Positions 17,246 to 26,958 are shown, numbered from the stretch's first letter. The stretch is 47,920 bases of DNA from a bacterium (GCA_017629215.1 JAGBXP010000007.1:1-47920), one strand, 5' to 3'. Made by a program: numbers and translations. The notes: generated by a model not told the origin, from the sequence alone.

Positions 17246-17333
17246 TTTATTAGAATTGTTATTTTGACTACGTTTTGCCCTAATTTGCATTTTCAATGAT
17301 TGCTAGAATTTATCATCATTTATCAGAATTGTT
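17246..17333. repeat. candidate integrase arm sites near attL
   Basis: TTTATTAGAATTGTT (17246-17260) and TTTATCAGAATTGTT (17319-17333) are near-identical direct repeats 73 bases apart, placed 40-130 bases inside attL. Confidence 0.45.
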
Positions 17334-17367
17334 GCAACAAAAATGTAACAAGATTGATATTTACACT

Positions 17368-17529
17368 TTAGAATAAATCAAAAATCATAAAAATATATCC
17401 TATTATTACAATGCCAAAGAAAATAGAATCTCGAATCTTTAGATTTGTAGGATATGCCCAATCATTTAAAGTTGATTTAATTGCCATGATGCAACAAAAA
17501 ATAGAGACAATTGGTATAATAAAAGCCAT
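17368..17529 (-). CDS. small two-helix membrane protein
   Basis: AAAGGAGG stands directly upstream of ATG at 17527-17529. The 53-residue product has hydrophobic segments at ~2-18 (AFIIPIVSIFCCIMAI) and ~36-52 (IFFGIVIIGYIFMIF) with a short polar loop. It is the first gene inside the left end of the element and reads outward. No family is recognised. A role in entry exclusion or defence would be conjecture. Confidence 0.6.
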   Translation of the reverse strand: MAFIIPIVSIFCCIMAIKSTLNDWAYPTNLKIRDSIFFGIVIIGYIFMIFDLF

Positions 17530-17589
17530 TTTTTCCTCCTTTCAGCTTTTTGTTTATATTATGCTGTAAGGTTTAGAAAAAGCTAAATC

Positions 17590-17665
17590 TTTGATAGGGG
17601 GCCCACCCTAGAGGGGTAAAAGCAAGAAAAGGAGATTCGTCTAGAGCCAGGAGAATTCCCGACTA
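17590..17665 (+). other. GC-rich, hairpin-prone leader before the restriction gene
   Basis: This stretch is far richer in G and C than its surroundings. TAGGG-GGCCCA-CCCTA forms a hairpin, and GGAGAATTCCC is a near-palindrome followed by a TTTTT. No known riboswitch signature is recognised. Confidence 0.35.
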
Positions 17666-17769
17666 ATTTTTGAAAAATGAAAGCTTCTGTTAGTAAAATA
17701 TTCTTTAAAAGGTTTATCTTGTTTTGTTTAAATTTGTATGCTAAAAGTATAGATATTAGGAGTGGTAAT

Positions 17770-18564
17770 ATGTTTAAGCGTACAAATTTATTACAAGAAT
17801 TATTGAATAAGTATAATGTAGAAAATTTAACCCATGGGGCAAAAGAAGATAAGATGGGAGATACAATTGAAGATTATTGTGTTTCCATTTTAAATTCAGA
17901 TGATATTTTAACTAATTATAAAAACGAAAAATTAAATTTAGATAATACTGATGAGTTTATTTTTTATCAAATAATCAAAAGAATTCCTATTGATATAAAT
18001 AAAATAATAAAGATTTATGCTACGAGAGACATTGAACACAGATTCACTGGTGGCAATCCTAAAACAGATATAATTATTGAAATACATTGCACAGATTCAA
18101 AAATTATCCAAGTGCCTATAAGTGTTAAATCATCGACAGTATCAAAAGTCGCAATGGCAGAGTTTGATGTTCAAACAATTGTCAATGAAGTAGGTATTGA
18201 AGAATCTGAGTTAAAAGCATTATTATTAAAACATCAAATTGATGCTTCTGCTAAAAATTTCACTTTAGAAGAAAAAGAGAGATTATTTACATTGCTCCAA
18301 CCTTACTCAAGGAAATTTGTACGTTGGGTTTTGGCAGGCACCCCTGTTAAATCTGAAGATTTAAGATATCCTGTTTTAATGGTTAAATTCGCCTTAACTA
18401 AAACTGATGAAATTAAAGATATAAAAGTTTATTCAATAGATGAATATGTTGATAGTGTTATGTTAGATAAAAATCAAAATATAAAAAAAGGTGGTTTCGG
18501 TACAGGTTTAAGTTGGACATACGCAACTGGTTCGAAAGGAAAGAAAATCCAATTTAAAGGATGA
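17770..18564 (+). CDS. MspI-like type II restriction endonuclease (probably CCGG)
   Basis: The 264-residue product is nearly the length of R.MspI. I recall close matches along its length: GGNPKTDI (catalytic Asp), PISVKSS (catalytic Lys), VAMAEFDVQTIVNEVGI, LLKHQIDASAKNFT and the C-terminus GFGTGLSWTYATGSKGKKIQ. MspI has Asn two residues before the catalytic Lys, and here it is Ser. The recognition site CCGG is inferred from homology. ATG at 17770 with AGGAGTGG upstream is chosen over the 31-codon longer frame. It converges on two methyltransferase genes with no gap. Confidence 0.88.
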   Translation: MFKRTNLLQELLNKYNVENLTHGAKEDKMGDTIEDYCVSILNSDDILTNYKNEKLNLDNTDEFIFYQIIKRIPIDINKIIKIYATRDIEHRFTGGNPKTDIIIEIHCTDSKIIQVPISVKSSTVSKVAMAEFDVQTIVNEVGIEESELKALLLKHQIDASAKNFTLEEKERLFTLLQPYSRKFVRWVLAGTPVKSEDLRYPVLMVKFALTKTDEIKDIKVYSIDEYVDSVMLDKNQNIKKGGFGTGLSWTYATGSKGKKIQFKG

Positions 18565-19332
18565 TTATTTTATTGTATAGATTTCATCGCAAATCCGATT
18601 TTTTGCTATTTCACAATATCTTTTTTCGATATCTATACCAATAGCTTTTCTGTTAGTTTTTATTGCTGCAATTAATGTACTGCCACTTCCCATAAAAGGG
18701 TCTAAAACTAAATCTTGTTCGTAGCTAAATAATTTTATACATCTATATGGTAACTCAATTGGAAATGGTGCAGGATGGCCTATTTTACGTTTACTTTCTC
18801 CTTTAAAGCTCCAAATTCCATTGGTCCATGATTTGAAATCTTCGCTATTGATATTTGTTATTTTAGAACCACTTCTTTTCTTCCATTGTTTTTTGTAGAA
18901 AATAACAATCAATTCAACAGGAGCAATAATGTGAGGAGCAGATGCACTCAGCCAAGACCCCCAAGCAGAGCCTTTTGAAATATGCCCTTCATTCCAAATA
19001 ATAGAGGTTTTATATTTCCAACCAACACTTTTAGCCAAGACTGTTAAGTCTGCTCCTACAGATTGATAACCTCCCTTGCTTTTGTCTAATGGTATGTTTA
19101 AACAAAATCGGCCATCTTCTTTGGCTAATTCATATAATCTAGAAAACCATTTTTTACATAATTTTAAATAGTCTTGATAAGATAAGAAATCATTATAACT
19201 ATCATATTGGATATCCAAATTATAAGGTGGTGATGTGATAATTAAATCTACAGAATTATTATCAATTGATTTAGTTTTTAATATATCACTATTGTATATG
19301 CTGATATCTTTATGACTGTAATACAAGGACAT
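18565..19332 (-). CDS. beta-class DNA amino-methyltransferase
   Basis: The 255-residue enzyme has catalytic motif IV DLIITSPPYNLD near the N-terminus and the AdoMet motif I DPFMGSGSTLIAAI near the C-terminus, the beta-class order. SPPY is typical of N4-cytosine enzymes and also seen in some N6-adenine enzymes, so the product base is uncertain. Its stop abuts the restriction gene's stop, and its ATG abuts the stop of the C5-methyltransferase gene, implying cotranscription from the latter. Confidence 0.9.
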   Translation of the reverse strand: MSLYYSHKDISIYNSDILKTKSIDNNSVDLIITSPPYNLDIQYDSYNDFLSYQDYLKLCKKWFSRLYELAKEDGRFCLNIPLDKSKGGYQSVGADLTVLAKSVGWKYKTSIIWNEGHISKGSAWGSWLSASAPHIIAPVELIVIFYKKQWKKRSGSKITNINSEDFKSWTNGIWSFKGESKRKIGHPAPFPIELPYRCIKLFSYEQDLVLDPFMGSGSTLIAAIKTNRKAIGIDIEKRYCEIAKNRICDEIYTIK

Positions 19333-20733
19333 TTACTTTACATTTTCCAAACTTTTAACAATTTCTTTTGCAAGTGCATGTGCTAATAATGGTGGTATAG
19401 CGTCACCAATTTGTTCATATTTATCTTGTTCTTTAGAACCATGGAACTGAACATAAGGCCCTTCAAATTGATACCAATCAGGAAAACTTTGAAGCCTAGC
19501 AGCTTCTCTAGGAGTAATTGCTCTGTTGATTGTAGGATGTAGTATTTCGTCCAGGCAATGTGAAGTGACTGTAAAGCTGGGTTCTTCATTAACAAGCCTA
19601 CGATTTCTACTTGCATATATAACCCTAGGAAATAAGTGACGATATTTATCAATTTTTCCCTCTTTTGTTAATTTATCAAAAACAGTTTTCATTGTTTCTT
19701 TTTCAGGAATTAAAGCTAATAAGTCTTGTTTTCTTTTTACGTGTCCAGGTCCTTTGTGACAGCTTATGCTATTTTTTAAATATTTACCATTTTTTAATAA
19801 ATGTGATGGAATTTTAGCATTAATTTTTTTGTCGAAACCTTCTCCTCTAATAATTGAAAGAAATCTTTTTTGATTATTATTGTCAAAATCACTTAAAGAA
19901 TTATATATAACTGATTCTTCCCCAGAGACTACGTGTGGCAAATCTGATAATGCATCTTTCACAGTTACATATGGATATTTACAACCTGGTCCATATTCTT
20001 TTTCTGGATAACTAAACTCAATATTTTTAATATCACTTCTAATTGCAACTAAGAACAACCTCTCGCGTACCTGAGGCACTCCATAATCACAAGCTTTTAG
20101 CAAAACTTCCTCTGGTTTCCTAGAAACTAAATTATAGTTAGGAAACATTTTTTTATCTTCAAATGAATCACAAATGTACTCAAAAATAGCGCCTTTGACT
20201 CCATCTTTAGCCTTTGAAAAAATGCCTTTAACATTTTCAAACAACACCATTTTTGAATTCACAGTTCTTGAAATTCTAAGGATATTACTAAACAAATCAT
20301 CTCTTTCATCACCGACAATCCTTTTACCAGCCATGCTGAAACTTTCACAAGGTGCACCTCCTGAAACAATATCTATCGTTTCAGTTTGAGAATCAATTCC
20401 ATATCTTAAAAGTAACAAATCTTTTACCATTTCGCTATCAACTAAATTAATATCACCATGGATGATTAAAGTTTGTGAAGATTCTCGCGCAAAAGAGTTA
20501 AAATACTCTTTATTTTTTACACCATTCTCAATATATTTATCTAATTCAAAAATTTCTGCATTATGGCTATTTGAGTATGTTTTAACTGTTGTATCAGTCC
20601 ATTCGACAGCTATTAGAGGTAAAATTCCACCCCATTTAAAACCAGTACAAAGTCCACCAGGTCCTGAAAACAAGTCGATTCCAACTTTGCTATAACCTTC
20701 TTTTTTCATTCTATCTTGTAAACTTTTATGCAT
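19333..20733 (-). CDS. DNA (cytosine-5)-methyltransferase
   Basis: The 466-residue enzyme has the full motif series: I (DLFSGPGGLCTGF, ~20-32), IV with catalytic Cys (GGAPCESFSMAGKR), VI (LFENVKG), VIII (QVRERLFLVAI), IX (RRLVNEEPSFTVTSH) and X (IGDAIPPLLAHALAKEI). It lacks the N-terminal helix-turn-helix of M.MspI. It should protect the host against the MspI-like nuclease. The target-recognition region lies at ~270-390. It is the first gene of the two-methylase operon. Confidence 0.94.
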   Translation of the reverse strand: MHKSLQDRMKKEGYSKVGIDLFSGPGGLCTGFKWGGILPLIAVEWTDTTVKTYSNSHNAEIFELDKYIENGVKNKEYFNSFARESSQTLIIHGDINLVDSEMVKDLLLLRYGIDSQTETIDIVSGGAPCESFSMAGKRIVGDERDDLFSNILRISRTVNSKMVLFENVKGIFSKAKDGVKGAIFEYICDSFEDKKMFPNYNLVSRKPEEVLLKACDYGVPQVRERLFLVAIRSDIKNIEFSYPEKEYGPGCKYPYVTVKDALSDLPHVVSGEESVIYNSLSDFDNNNQKRFLSIIRGEGFDKKINAKIPSHLLKNGKYLKNSISCHKGPGHVKRKQDLLALIPEKETMKTVFDKLTKEGKIDKYRHLFPRVIYASRNRRLVNEEPSFTVTSHCLDEILHPTINRAITPREAARLQSFPDWYQFEGPYVQFHGSKEQDKYEQIGDAIPPLLAHALAKEIVKSLENVK

Positions 20734-20822
20734 TAGTTAACCATACTCCCATATTAGATAAAATCAGTTTAATAATATTTTACTATGAAAATTTTATAAA
20801 TAATGAATAAAACTCAAATTTT

Positions 20823-23800
20823 TTAACTTTTTTGAGATTGTTTCTTTTTTCTATTTTTAGAAAGTTCTCTAGAAAGTCTTTTTAAACATAAATTACCTGG
20901 AAATGCATTCAAAAGTTTTTTTACGTCATTTTTTTTATCAATAGCTTTTTCAAAATCACCTTTTGCGAAAAAGCTGGTTGCATTTTTATCTAGTAATTTT
21001 TTCATTAAAGCTAATACTTTTCGCTTATAATCAGAATTTTCTATTGCTATGTATCCATTAAATAAAGCTTTAGCATATTCTTTTTTTACTTCATCATTGT
21101 AGTTTTTTGATATTTCTTCTGTGAAAAATTTAAATTGTTCAAATACTGTATTGTTTAAAACTTTTATTTCTTGTGTTGTTATTTCAGATAGAATATTTAA
21201 ATTTTTATGTTTTTCATATAAAAGCTTGCACCATAATCCTTTATATTGGTTATTGTATTTTTTAATATAATTTTCAGTACGTTTTGTTAATGTTGTACTA
21301 TCAGCAAGGTTAAATATTTCCCTCCAATAATTTTCTAGCAAATAATCATATTCCTTTGTGGTTTTATCAGATAACCATTCAAAATTATATCCATATGCCA
21401 TTATATGCTTAAATTCCAAAAGTTTATTATATGCGAATTGTGTATATTCACTCCAAAGCCACATCAAAGTATGTGTTAATATGCTTTTAAATTTATATGT
21501 ATTTATGATGTTTTTCTCTAATATTGAATAAATTGATTCAAATATTTCTTTTTTATTTAATGTTACTTTTGGATTTTTTATTAATTCAAGCAGGTTATTT
21601 GCAATGTTTTCAATATTATAATTAGGTAATAAATCTTTATCTTCTTTTGGCCAATTATTTTTCATTAAATTATAAAACTTTTCAGTATCATCTGTCTCAA
21701 CTGATAAATAATTTTCATTAATATAAGCAAGCAATGAATCAAGTTCTGGAGTTTTAATTTTCTCAAAAAATGGTAAAATAATATCAATTAAAGCATTAAA
21801 ATAAGTTTCATCTCCTTTAGACAAAGATGTTTCCATGTTTTCATAAATATTAGAAATGTGTGTTTTAAAAACTTCCTCGTGTAAAAAATTTTCATTTAAA
21901 TTTGAAATCCATATTTTATATTTTTTTAAATTTGATTCATCAATATCAATGGAATAATCCTCAAATAATTCCGATATAACTTCGACTATATTTTCAAATT
22001 GAGAAATATTGAAATATTTCTTGATAAGCAATTCCAACACTTGTTCGGATATTAACTCAGCCTCTTCAATGCTATCAGTTAAAAATATTTTTCCAGTTAA
22101 GTCGTTTAATATTTTGTTTGATTCATTAGAGAAAAGTCTTCCATATACTTCGAATAATTGTTCAAAAATATCTTTTGCTTCATTATGTAAAACTAAATCT
22201 ATTAATTTTTCAATATTAGGCGATATTAATGTATCAATTTCGCCATCAGTTAAAATTTCATATTTATTTATTATTGTTACAAGATTACCAATATGCTTAC
22301 CAATGTTGTCAAGTTTGTTTGTTGAATAATGTTTAATGATTCTTTGAGTGTATGAATCTATTAATTCTGCAATATATGCAACTTTCATGTTGTTAATATT
22401 ATTTTCATTTTTAGTATATGCAACGAAATAATCTAAAATATTAATATTATTATGAGAGAGTCCTTTATTGATAAGTTCATATTTTCTTATAGAATCTTCA
22501 TCGTTTAGGACTGTAGAATTTATAATAATAGAAATTTCTGTTAGAGAATTATCTTCATGTGGCAATGGGTTGTTATCTAATATGTCGATGGCATAAGGAT
22601 AACCTAAATCTAAGATTAGTTCATTGCCGTATTTTAAGACAAGCTCTTTAATGTAAGCAAAATCAATTTTGCACTCTTCGCTACTTGCACCTTTAATATA
22701 GAATTTATACTTTCTATCATTGATTATATTGATTAATATTTTATGATTTTCTTCATTAAGTATTCCTTTTTTATATTTTAAATCCAAGCCATATTCAATA
22801 ATAGTTTTTAAATAATTACATTCTTTTTCTTTGCTATTTTCTTCTCCTAGAAAACGATAGCGATAATTTAAATTATTTACACACATGGTAAAAATATTAT
22901 TTTTATTTTGTTTGTTTATATATTCAGATACTAATATTTTATTAATATCAGAATCCGAGACTAGCCTAATCATTCTTGTATCACAAAATTCTTCTGAAAG
23001 CTCGTTTGCTAAATCTGCTGCGGATTCACCTTGAAACAAGTCAATAATACTTAAAAGCATATAACTAGATTCTTTTATGGTTTCTTCGTCATATTTTTGT
23101 CGGATTTCATTTTTTATTTTTTGAAGCTGTCTTGTTTGTTTATCAGTAATATTTTTACGTTCTATATCTATTCCTAAAATATTTTCAAATTTACGTTGAT
23201 TGTTTGTTATAAGTGCCTTATATATCTCTATAGATTCTTCACCAATTGCTCTTTCTAATGGTCCTTGAACAAATTTTAAATACGGACTTAAATCATCTGG
23301 GACTTTTATTTTTTGAATTAAAGCTAAATATGTTTCAAGGGATTCATTTCCTTCTTTGAAATACATGATTTCTTTTTCTTCTTCACTATATGCAAAATCT
23401 TTATTTTTAATATACTCAACGTTTATATATTTAGAAAAGTTGTTCTCTAATATTTTACTTTTTACTATTGAATACCCTTTAACTTTGAAATATTGAAGTA
23501 ATATAAATTGTAATAATTCAGGACATTTGAGTAAATCTTCATAAAAGCTAGGAAATTGTGTTTTTAAAACAGAAACTATGGCAAGTACACCTATATTACC
23601 ACTTATAATATTTTTTATAAGCAAGCAATTATTTTTCGATTTACAATTAGAATAATCTTTTTCTTTATCACATTTATCACATTGTTCTTCTCGTCTTTTT
23701 GCTAGCCACCAATACTGTAAAAATTGATTTAAAATTTGTATAGTTAATCTGGGACTATTAATCTCTAATGGTATCAGTATATCAATCAAAGAATCTAGTG

Positions 23801-24824
23801 TTAGTTTGGATTTTTCTAAATCATTTTTTAAAACATCAATATTTGATATTTGCTCCAAGCAGCTTTTTGCAAATTCATTCATTGATTGATTATGAATGCT
23901 TGGAATTTCTATTTTGAATTGAAATACTTTGTCTAAAAATCTTCTGGCATTCTTTATCTCTAAATTTGAATTTATAGCTTCCGCGACTTGCGCTTCATTA
24001 CAAGATATAACAAATACCATTTTGCTATTTTTTAATTCCAAAAAAACTCTTAAAGCATTTAGGCCATTTACCATTTCTGCGGCTGGCAATCTATCTAAAT
24101 CATCTATAAAAACCACAATTTTTTGAAAAGGGTGTTTTTCTGTAAATTTTTTCAATTGCTTGGCGATTAAATCTTCGTACTCTAAGTCCTTTTTTATGGG
24201 TAATTCGGTTATGGTTTCTTTAAAATATCTTGGAAACTTAGAAGAGATATATTCAAAGGGATTTTTTAAAAAATGATAAGTAATTATATATATTGGTAAA
24301 AATAAAAATAAAATTTGCCACCTAAAAATTAAATGCAAAAGACAAATATTTACCAACCAGCAAAAGAAAATTGAAATTAACACATGTATAAAAATGATAG
24401 CTATATTTAATCGAATAGAAATAAAGAAATTTTTAAATGCTTCTTTGAATGGAAGATTTTTTTCAAACATTTTAGACACTTGTCTGAATAGTTTTGTTAA
24501 AATATGCTCTTCTTCGCCACCTAATTCAGTATAAATTTCCTTCAATAAACATTCTCTGATATTTGAACTTTCATATCGCCATGCATTAAAATCTATAATT
24601 TTAAATTTTGAGGATTCTAAATAATATTGTTTACACAATGCTTTTATTGTGCTTTTTCCTACCCCATAATCCCCTAATAATGCAATACTATAAGATTCAT
24701 CATGTTCTTTTATATAGGTTGCCAGTATTTCAGCAAAATGGATATGACCAAATTTATCTTTATCGATATTGTCAATTTCTTTATCTAATATGGCTGGCAA
24801 TTTTATAAATTCATTTTTATTCAT
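20823..24824 (-). CDS. giant KAP-family P-loop NTPase
   Basis: The 1333-residue protein has Walker A GDYGVGKST (51-59), two membrane helices inserted between the Walker motifs (~140-162, ~168-186) and Walker B VVFIDDLDRL (~237-246) followed by FVISCNEAQV, the exact KAP layout. Residues ~330-400 continue the NTPase lid and contain a C-x2-C/C-x-C cluster (CDKCDKEKDYSNCKSKNNC). The remaining ~900 residues are helix-rich and acidic, with no recognised domain. KAP NTPases are linked to phage exclusion. Its place next to restriction genes in a mobile element supports a defence role, which is inferred. Confidence 0.88.
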   Translation of the reverse strand: MNKNEFIKLPAILDKEIDNIDKDKFGHIHFAEILATYIKEHDESYSIALLGDYGVGKSTIKALCKQYYLESSKFKIIDFNAWRYESSNIRECLLKEIYTELGGEEEHILTKLFRQVSKMFEKNLPFKEAFKNFFISIRLNIAIIFIHVLISIFFCWLVNICLLHLIFRWQILFLFLPIYIITYHFLKNPFEYISSKFPRYFKETITELPIKKDLEYEDLIAKQLKKFTEKHPFQKIVVFIDDLDRLPAAEMVNGLNALRVFLELKNSKMVFVISCNEAQVAEAINSNLEIKNARRFLDKVFQFKIEIPSIHNQSMNEFAKSCLEQISNIDVLKNDLEKSKLTLDSLIDILIPLEINSPRLTIQILNQFLQYWWLAKRREEQCDKCDKEKDYSNCKSKNNCLLIKNIISGNIGVLAIVSVLKTQFPSFYEDLLKCPELLQFILLQYFKVKGYSIVKSKILENNFSKYINVEYIKNKDFAYSEEEKEIMYFKEGNESLETYLALIQKIKVPDDLSPYLKFVQGPLERAIGEESIEIYKALITNNQRKFENILGIDIERKNITDKQTRQLQKIKNEIRQKYDEETIKESSYMLLSIIDLFQGESAADLANELSEEFCDTRMIRLVSDSDINKILVSEYINKQNKNNIFTMCVNNLNYRYRFLGEENSKEKECNYLKTIIEYGLDLKYKKGILNEENHKILINIINDRKYKFYIKGASSEECKIDFAYIKELVLKYGNELILDLGYPYAIDILDNNPLPHEDNSLTEISIIINSTVLNDEDSIRKYELINKGLSHNNINILDYFVAYTKNENNINNMKVAYIAELIDSYTQRIIKHYSTNKLDNIGKHIGNLVTIINKYEILTDGEIDTLISPNIEKLIDLVLHNEAKDIFEQLFEVYGRLFSNESNKILNDLTGKIFLTDSIEEAELISEQVLELLIKKYFNISQFENIVEVISELFEDYSIDIDESNLKKYKIWISNLNENFLHEEVFKTHISNIYENMETSLSKGDETYFNALIDIILPFFEKIKTPELDSLLAYINENYLSVETDDTEKFYNLMKNNWPKEDKDLLPNYNIENIANNLLELIKNPKVTLNKKEIFESIYSILEKNIINTYKFKSILTHTLMWLWSEYTQFAYNKLLEFKHIMAYGYNFEWLSDKTTKEYDYLLENYWREIFNLADSTTLTKRTENYIKKYNNQYKGLWCKLLYEKHKNLNILSEITTQEIKVLNNTVFEQFKFFTEEISKNYNDEVKKEYAKALFNGYIAIENSDYKRKVLALMKKLLDKNATSFFAKGDFEKAIDKKNDVKKLLNAFPGNLCLKRLSRELSKNRKKKQSQKS

Positions 24825-24971
24825 ATTTCTTTTACAATTATAACATTTATAATAACTTTAAAAATACTGACTTAACAAAACTTAAAACATTCTAAGTTTT
24901 GCAAATTTTTTTCATTTTGTAGGGTAGTTTTTTATTTTTCCTCGATATATTTATTGAGGGGGTAATTATTT

Positions 24972-25163
24972 ATGCAAGTAAAAATAATTAGAAACAGAAT
25001 TAAATGCAAACTTTGCAGTGATATTTTAGAATCTAAAAATCGATATGATTTTAAGTTTTGTTCTTGTGGCAAAGTTGCTATTGATGGTGGACATTTCTAT
25101 CTTAAAAGGTCTGGAAAACCAAATGATTGGGAAGAATTAAGTGAAGTGCTAGAAATTAATTAA
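24972..25163 (+). CDS. small zinc-ribbon protein (DUF7695-like)
   Basis: The 63-residue protein has KCKLC and CSCG knuckles (four cysteines) and the conserved IDGGHFYLKR and WEELSEVLE. I recall similar short proteins in gut bacteria and phages, without function. A GAGGGGG site precedes the ATG. Confidence 0.75.
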   Translation: MQVKIIRNRIKCKLCSDILESKNRYDFKFCSCGKVAIDGGHFYLKRSGKPNDWEELSEVLEIN

Positions 25164-25226
25164 TTATTTGCCCTAATATCAAACTTAATCGGCTAGTTAC
25201 AAGGTTAGATTTATAAAGGAGGAAGA

Positions 25227-25427
25227 ATGGAAAATCAAGAATCGAGGATTGATAAAATTCAGCCAATACTTGAAGAAGCATTAGCAATGGTAAAAATAGG
25301 TGCCCTAGCTACCGAATCTTGTATTATTGATGAAGATTTACAAATGCGGGACAATACGGATTATTACCATTTGTTCCGGCGCATAAATGCACTATTGACA
25401 AATATAAGGCATACCATAGATAGTTAA
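25227..25427 (+). CDS. small hypothetical protein
   Basis: The 66-residue product is probably all-helical (KIQPILEEALAMVKIGALAT, then HLFRRINALLTNIRHTI). AAGGAGGAAG is upstream. It overlaps the 3' end of the convergent XRE gene by four bases. No family is recognised. Confidence 0.65.
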   Translation: MENQESRIDKIQPILEEALAMVKIGALATESCIIDEDLQMRDNTDYYHLFRRINALLTNIRHTIDS

Positions 25428-25669
25428 AGAGTTTTGAAGAATTCAGCAAGGCTCAAATTAAAAGCACGTGATAGTTTGAAGATTTTATCAACACTCGTGT
25501 TTCTTTCTCCTCGTTCCACCATGCCAATAAAGTTAGTTGATAGGCCAATTTTTTCAGCAAGCTCTGATTGAGTTAATTTACTCTTTTTTCTTAACTCACG
25601 GACACGCAAACCAAAGATTTTTAAATCTTCTTGTCTTTCTATAAACTCTTTATCGCTGTAATTACTCAT
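25424..25669 (-). CDS. XRE-family transcriptional regulator
   Basis: The 81-residue protein is essentially one helix-turn-helix domain: LRVRELRKKSKLTQSELAEK, then LSTNFIGMVERGERNTS. The size fits a phage-repressor-like or restriction-controller (C protein) regulator. I take the ATG at 25667-25669. A GTG 15 codons upstream is possible, but its extra residues look non-coding. It reads divergently from the membrane-protein gene at 25769. Confidence 0.82.
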   Translation of the reverse strand: MSNYSDKEFIERQEDLKIFGLRVRELRKKSKLTQSELAEKIGLSTNFIGMVERGERNTSVDKIFKLSRAFNLSLAEFFKTL

Positions 25670-25768
25670 TAAAGTAATTATGCTTGTAATCAAACTTAAA
25701 TAAAACAAACTCACCGTGTTATTTTGAAATATTCATGTTATTATTATTTTCATAATAAGGAGTTCAAT

Positions 25769-26155
25769 ATGTCTTTACTAATAGTATTATTAATTATTTT
25801 ATTTTTTGTCTTTGGAAGGTTTATTTTGGGCGGTATTGGTTTACTGTTTAATAAAAACTACATGTATGAATGCGGTATTAATCAGATAATTAGATATTCG
25901 CCAACAACAAATGCTAAAATTAAACCTTATATTTCAGATTTAGTTAATAGAGTGGTAAAATATTCTCAGGAAAATTATACATATAGAACAAATCGGTTTA
26001 ATGATGAAGTTGATTTGATAAAATCTGTTGCATTAAGATGTGTTATGTATGTAGCACCTGATGAAATGAGAAATATTCCACAAAATTTATATTGTGATAA
26101 ATTTGAAGCAATATCAATTGCAACCGATTTTTTACAAGATAACTCTATAATATAG
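25769..26155 (+). CDS. small membrane-anchored hypothetical protein
   Basis: The 128-residue product starts with one membrane helix (LLIVLLIILFFVFGRFILGG, ~2-24) and continues as a soluble, probably helical domain. AAGGAG precedes the ATG at 25769, so the longer frame from 25724 is rejected. It is followed after 16 bases by a PDZ protein gene. Confidence 0.7.
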   Translation: MSLLIVLLIILFFVFGRFILGGIGLLFNKNYMYECGINQIIRYSPTTNAKIKPYISDLVNRVVKYSQENYTYRTNRFNDEVDLIKSVALRCVMYVAPDEMRNIPQNLYCDKFEAISIATDFLQDNSII

Positions 26156-26171
26156 AAGAAAGCGAGGTTTT

Positions 26172-26918
26172 ATGAAAAAGATTTTATTGTCATTAGCGGC
26201 ATTATTTTTATTTAATGCTAGTGCAAATGCAGCAACAACAATTATTGAGAATTATGACGCCACAAAATTAAAACAAGATATTATTGGAATCTATGCTCTT
26301 AAAGGCGCAGTTATAGAATCAAATAAACTGAATGAATATTCTTTTACTGTTAAAACTCGTTTTATGACTTTATGGAGTGGGTATCAATTCAAAAAAACAT
26401 TTACAATAGTTCCAAATGGTAAAAACTGTATTTTAAGCTTAGTCAATAATTCTTATATTTGGCCTTATGATGCTAAAGAATTGTATGTTCTTAAAAAAGA
26501 ATTAAAAGGCGGTTATACTTATGGGCTTAATTACTTCATTAAATTAAAAGCAACTCCAAATAAAGGCTATATGTCTGACGGTATTGATTCTAATGGAACA
26601 CCTACAAGAATTAGCAATTCTAATGACGCAGAATTAGTTTATTTTTATGATGTTGTGCCAAAATCAACAATCAGAGGACCTCGTTTAATTTCAACATCAC
26701 ATAGCGCAAAAGAACAAGGCTTAAAAGCTAAAAATAGAATTGTTGAAATCAACGATAAACCTATTAAAAAATACAAGGCTGAAGAATTATGGACAATGTT
26801 AAATCCAACAAAAGCAGGCCAAACAATAAAAGTTGGGTATAAAGAAAAATCTGGTGGTAAAGTTAAACATGTAATACTAGAGAGCAAATATCAAAAACCT
26901 GTTTTAGAAAATTTATAA
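26172..26918 (+). CDS. exported PDZ-domain protein
   Basis: The 248-residue protein has a clear signal peptide (KKILLSLAALFLFNASANA). The N-terminal domain is unknown and beta-rich. A PDZ domain lies at ~178-240 (GLKAKNRIVEINDKPIKKYK, then AGQTIKVGYKEKSGGKVKHV). There is no protease domain, so it may bind partner peptides in the periplasm. It ends at a bidirectional terminator. Its presence within a mobile element is unusual. Confidence 0.75.
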   Translation: MKKILLSLAALFLFNASANAATTIIENYDATKLKQDIIGIYALKGAVIESNKLNEYSFTVKTRFMTLWSGYQFKKTFTIVPNGKNCILSLVNNSYIWPYDAKELYVLKKELKGGYTYGLNYFIKLKATPNKGYMSDGIDSNGTPTRISNSNDAELVYFYDVVPKSTIRGPRLISTSHSAKEQGLKAKNRIVEINDKPIKKYKAEELWTMLNPTKAGQTIKVGYKEKSGGKVKHVILESKYQKPVLENL

Positions 26919-26923
26919 TAAAC

Positions 26924-26958
26924 AAGCCCTTGATTCTATTTCAAGGGCTTTAATTTTT
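26924..26958. terminator. bidirectional terminator overlapping a gene end
   Basis: AAGCCCTTGA (26924-26933) pairs with TCAAGGGCTT (26941-26950) and a T-rich tail follows. The right arm carries the last codons of the minus-strand gene. Confidence 0.85.

Noticed and set aside
17411..17569. 52-codon plus-strand ORF opposite the small membrane gene
   Set aside because: No Shine-Dalgarno. The minus strand has a perfect one and a coherent two-helix product.
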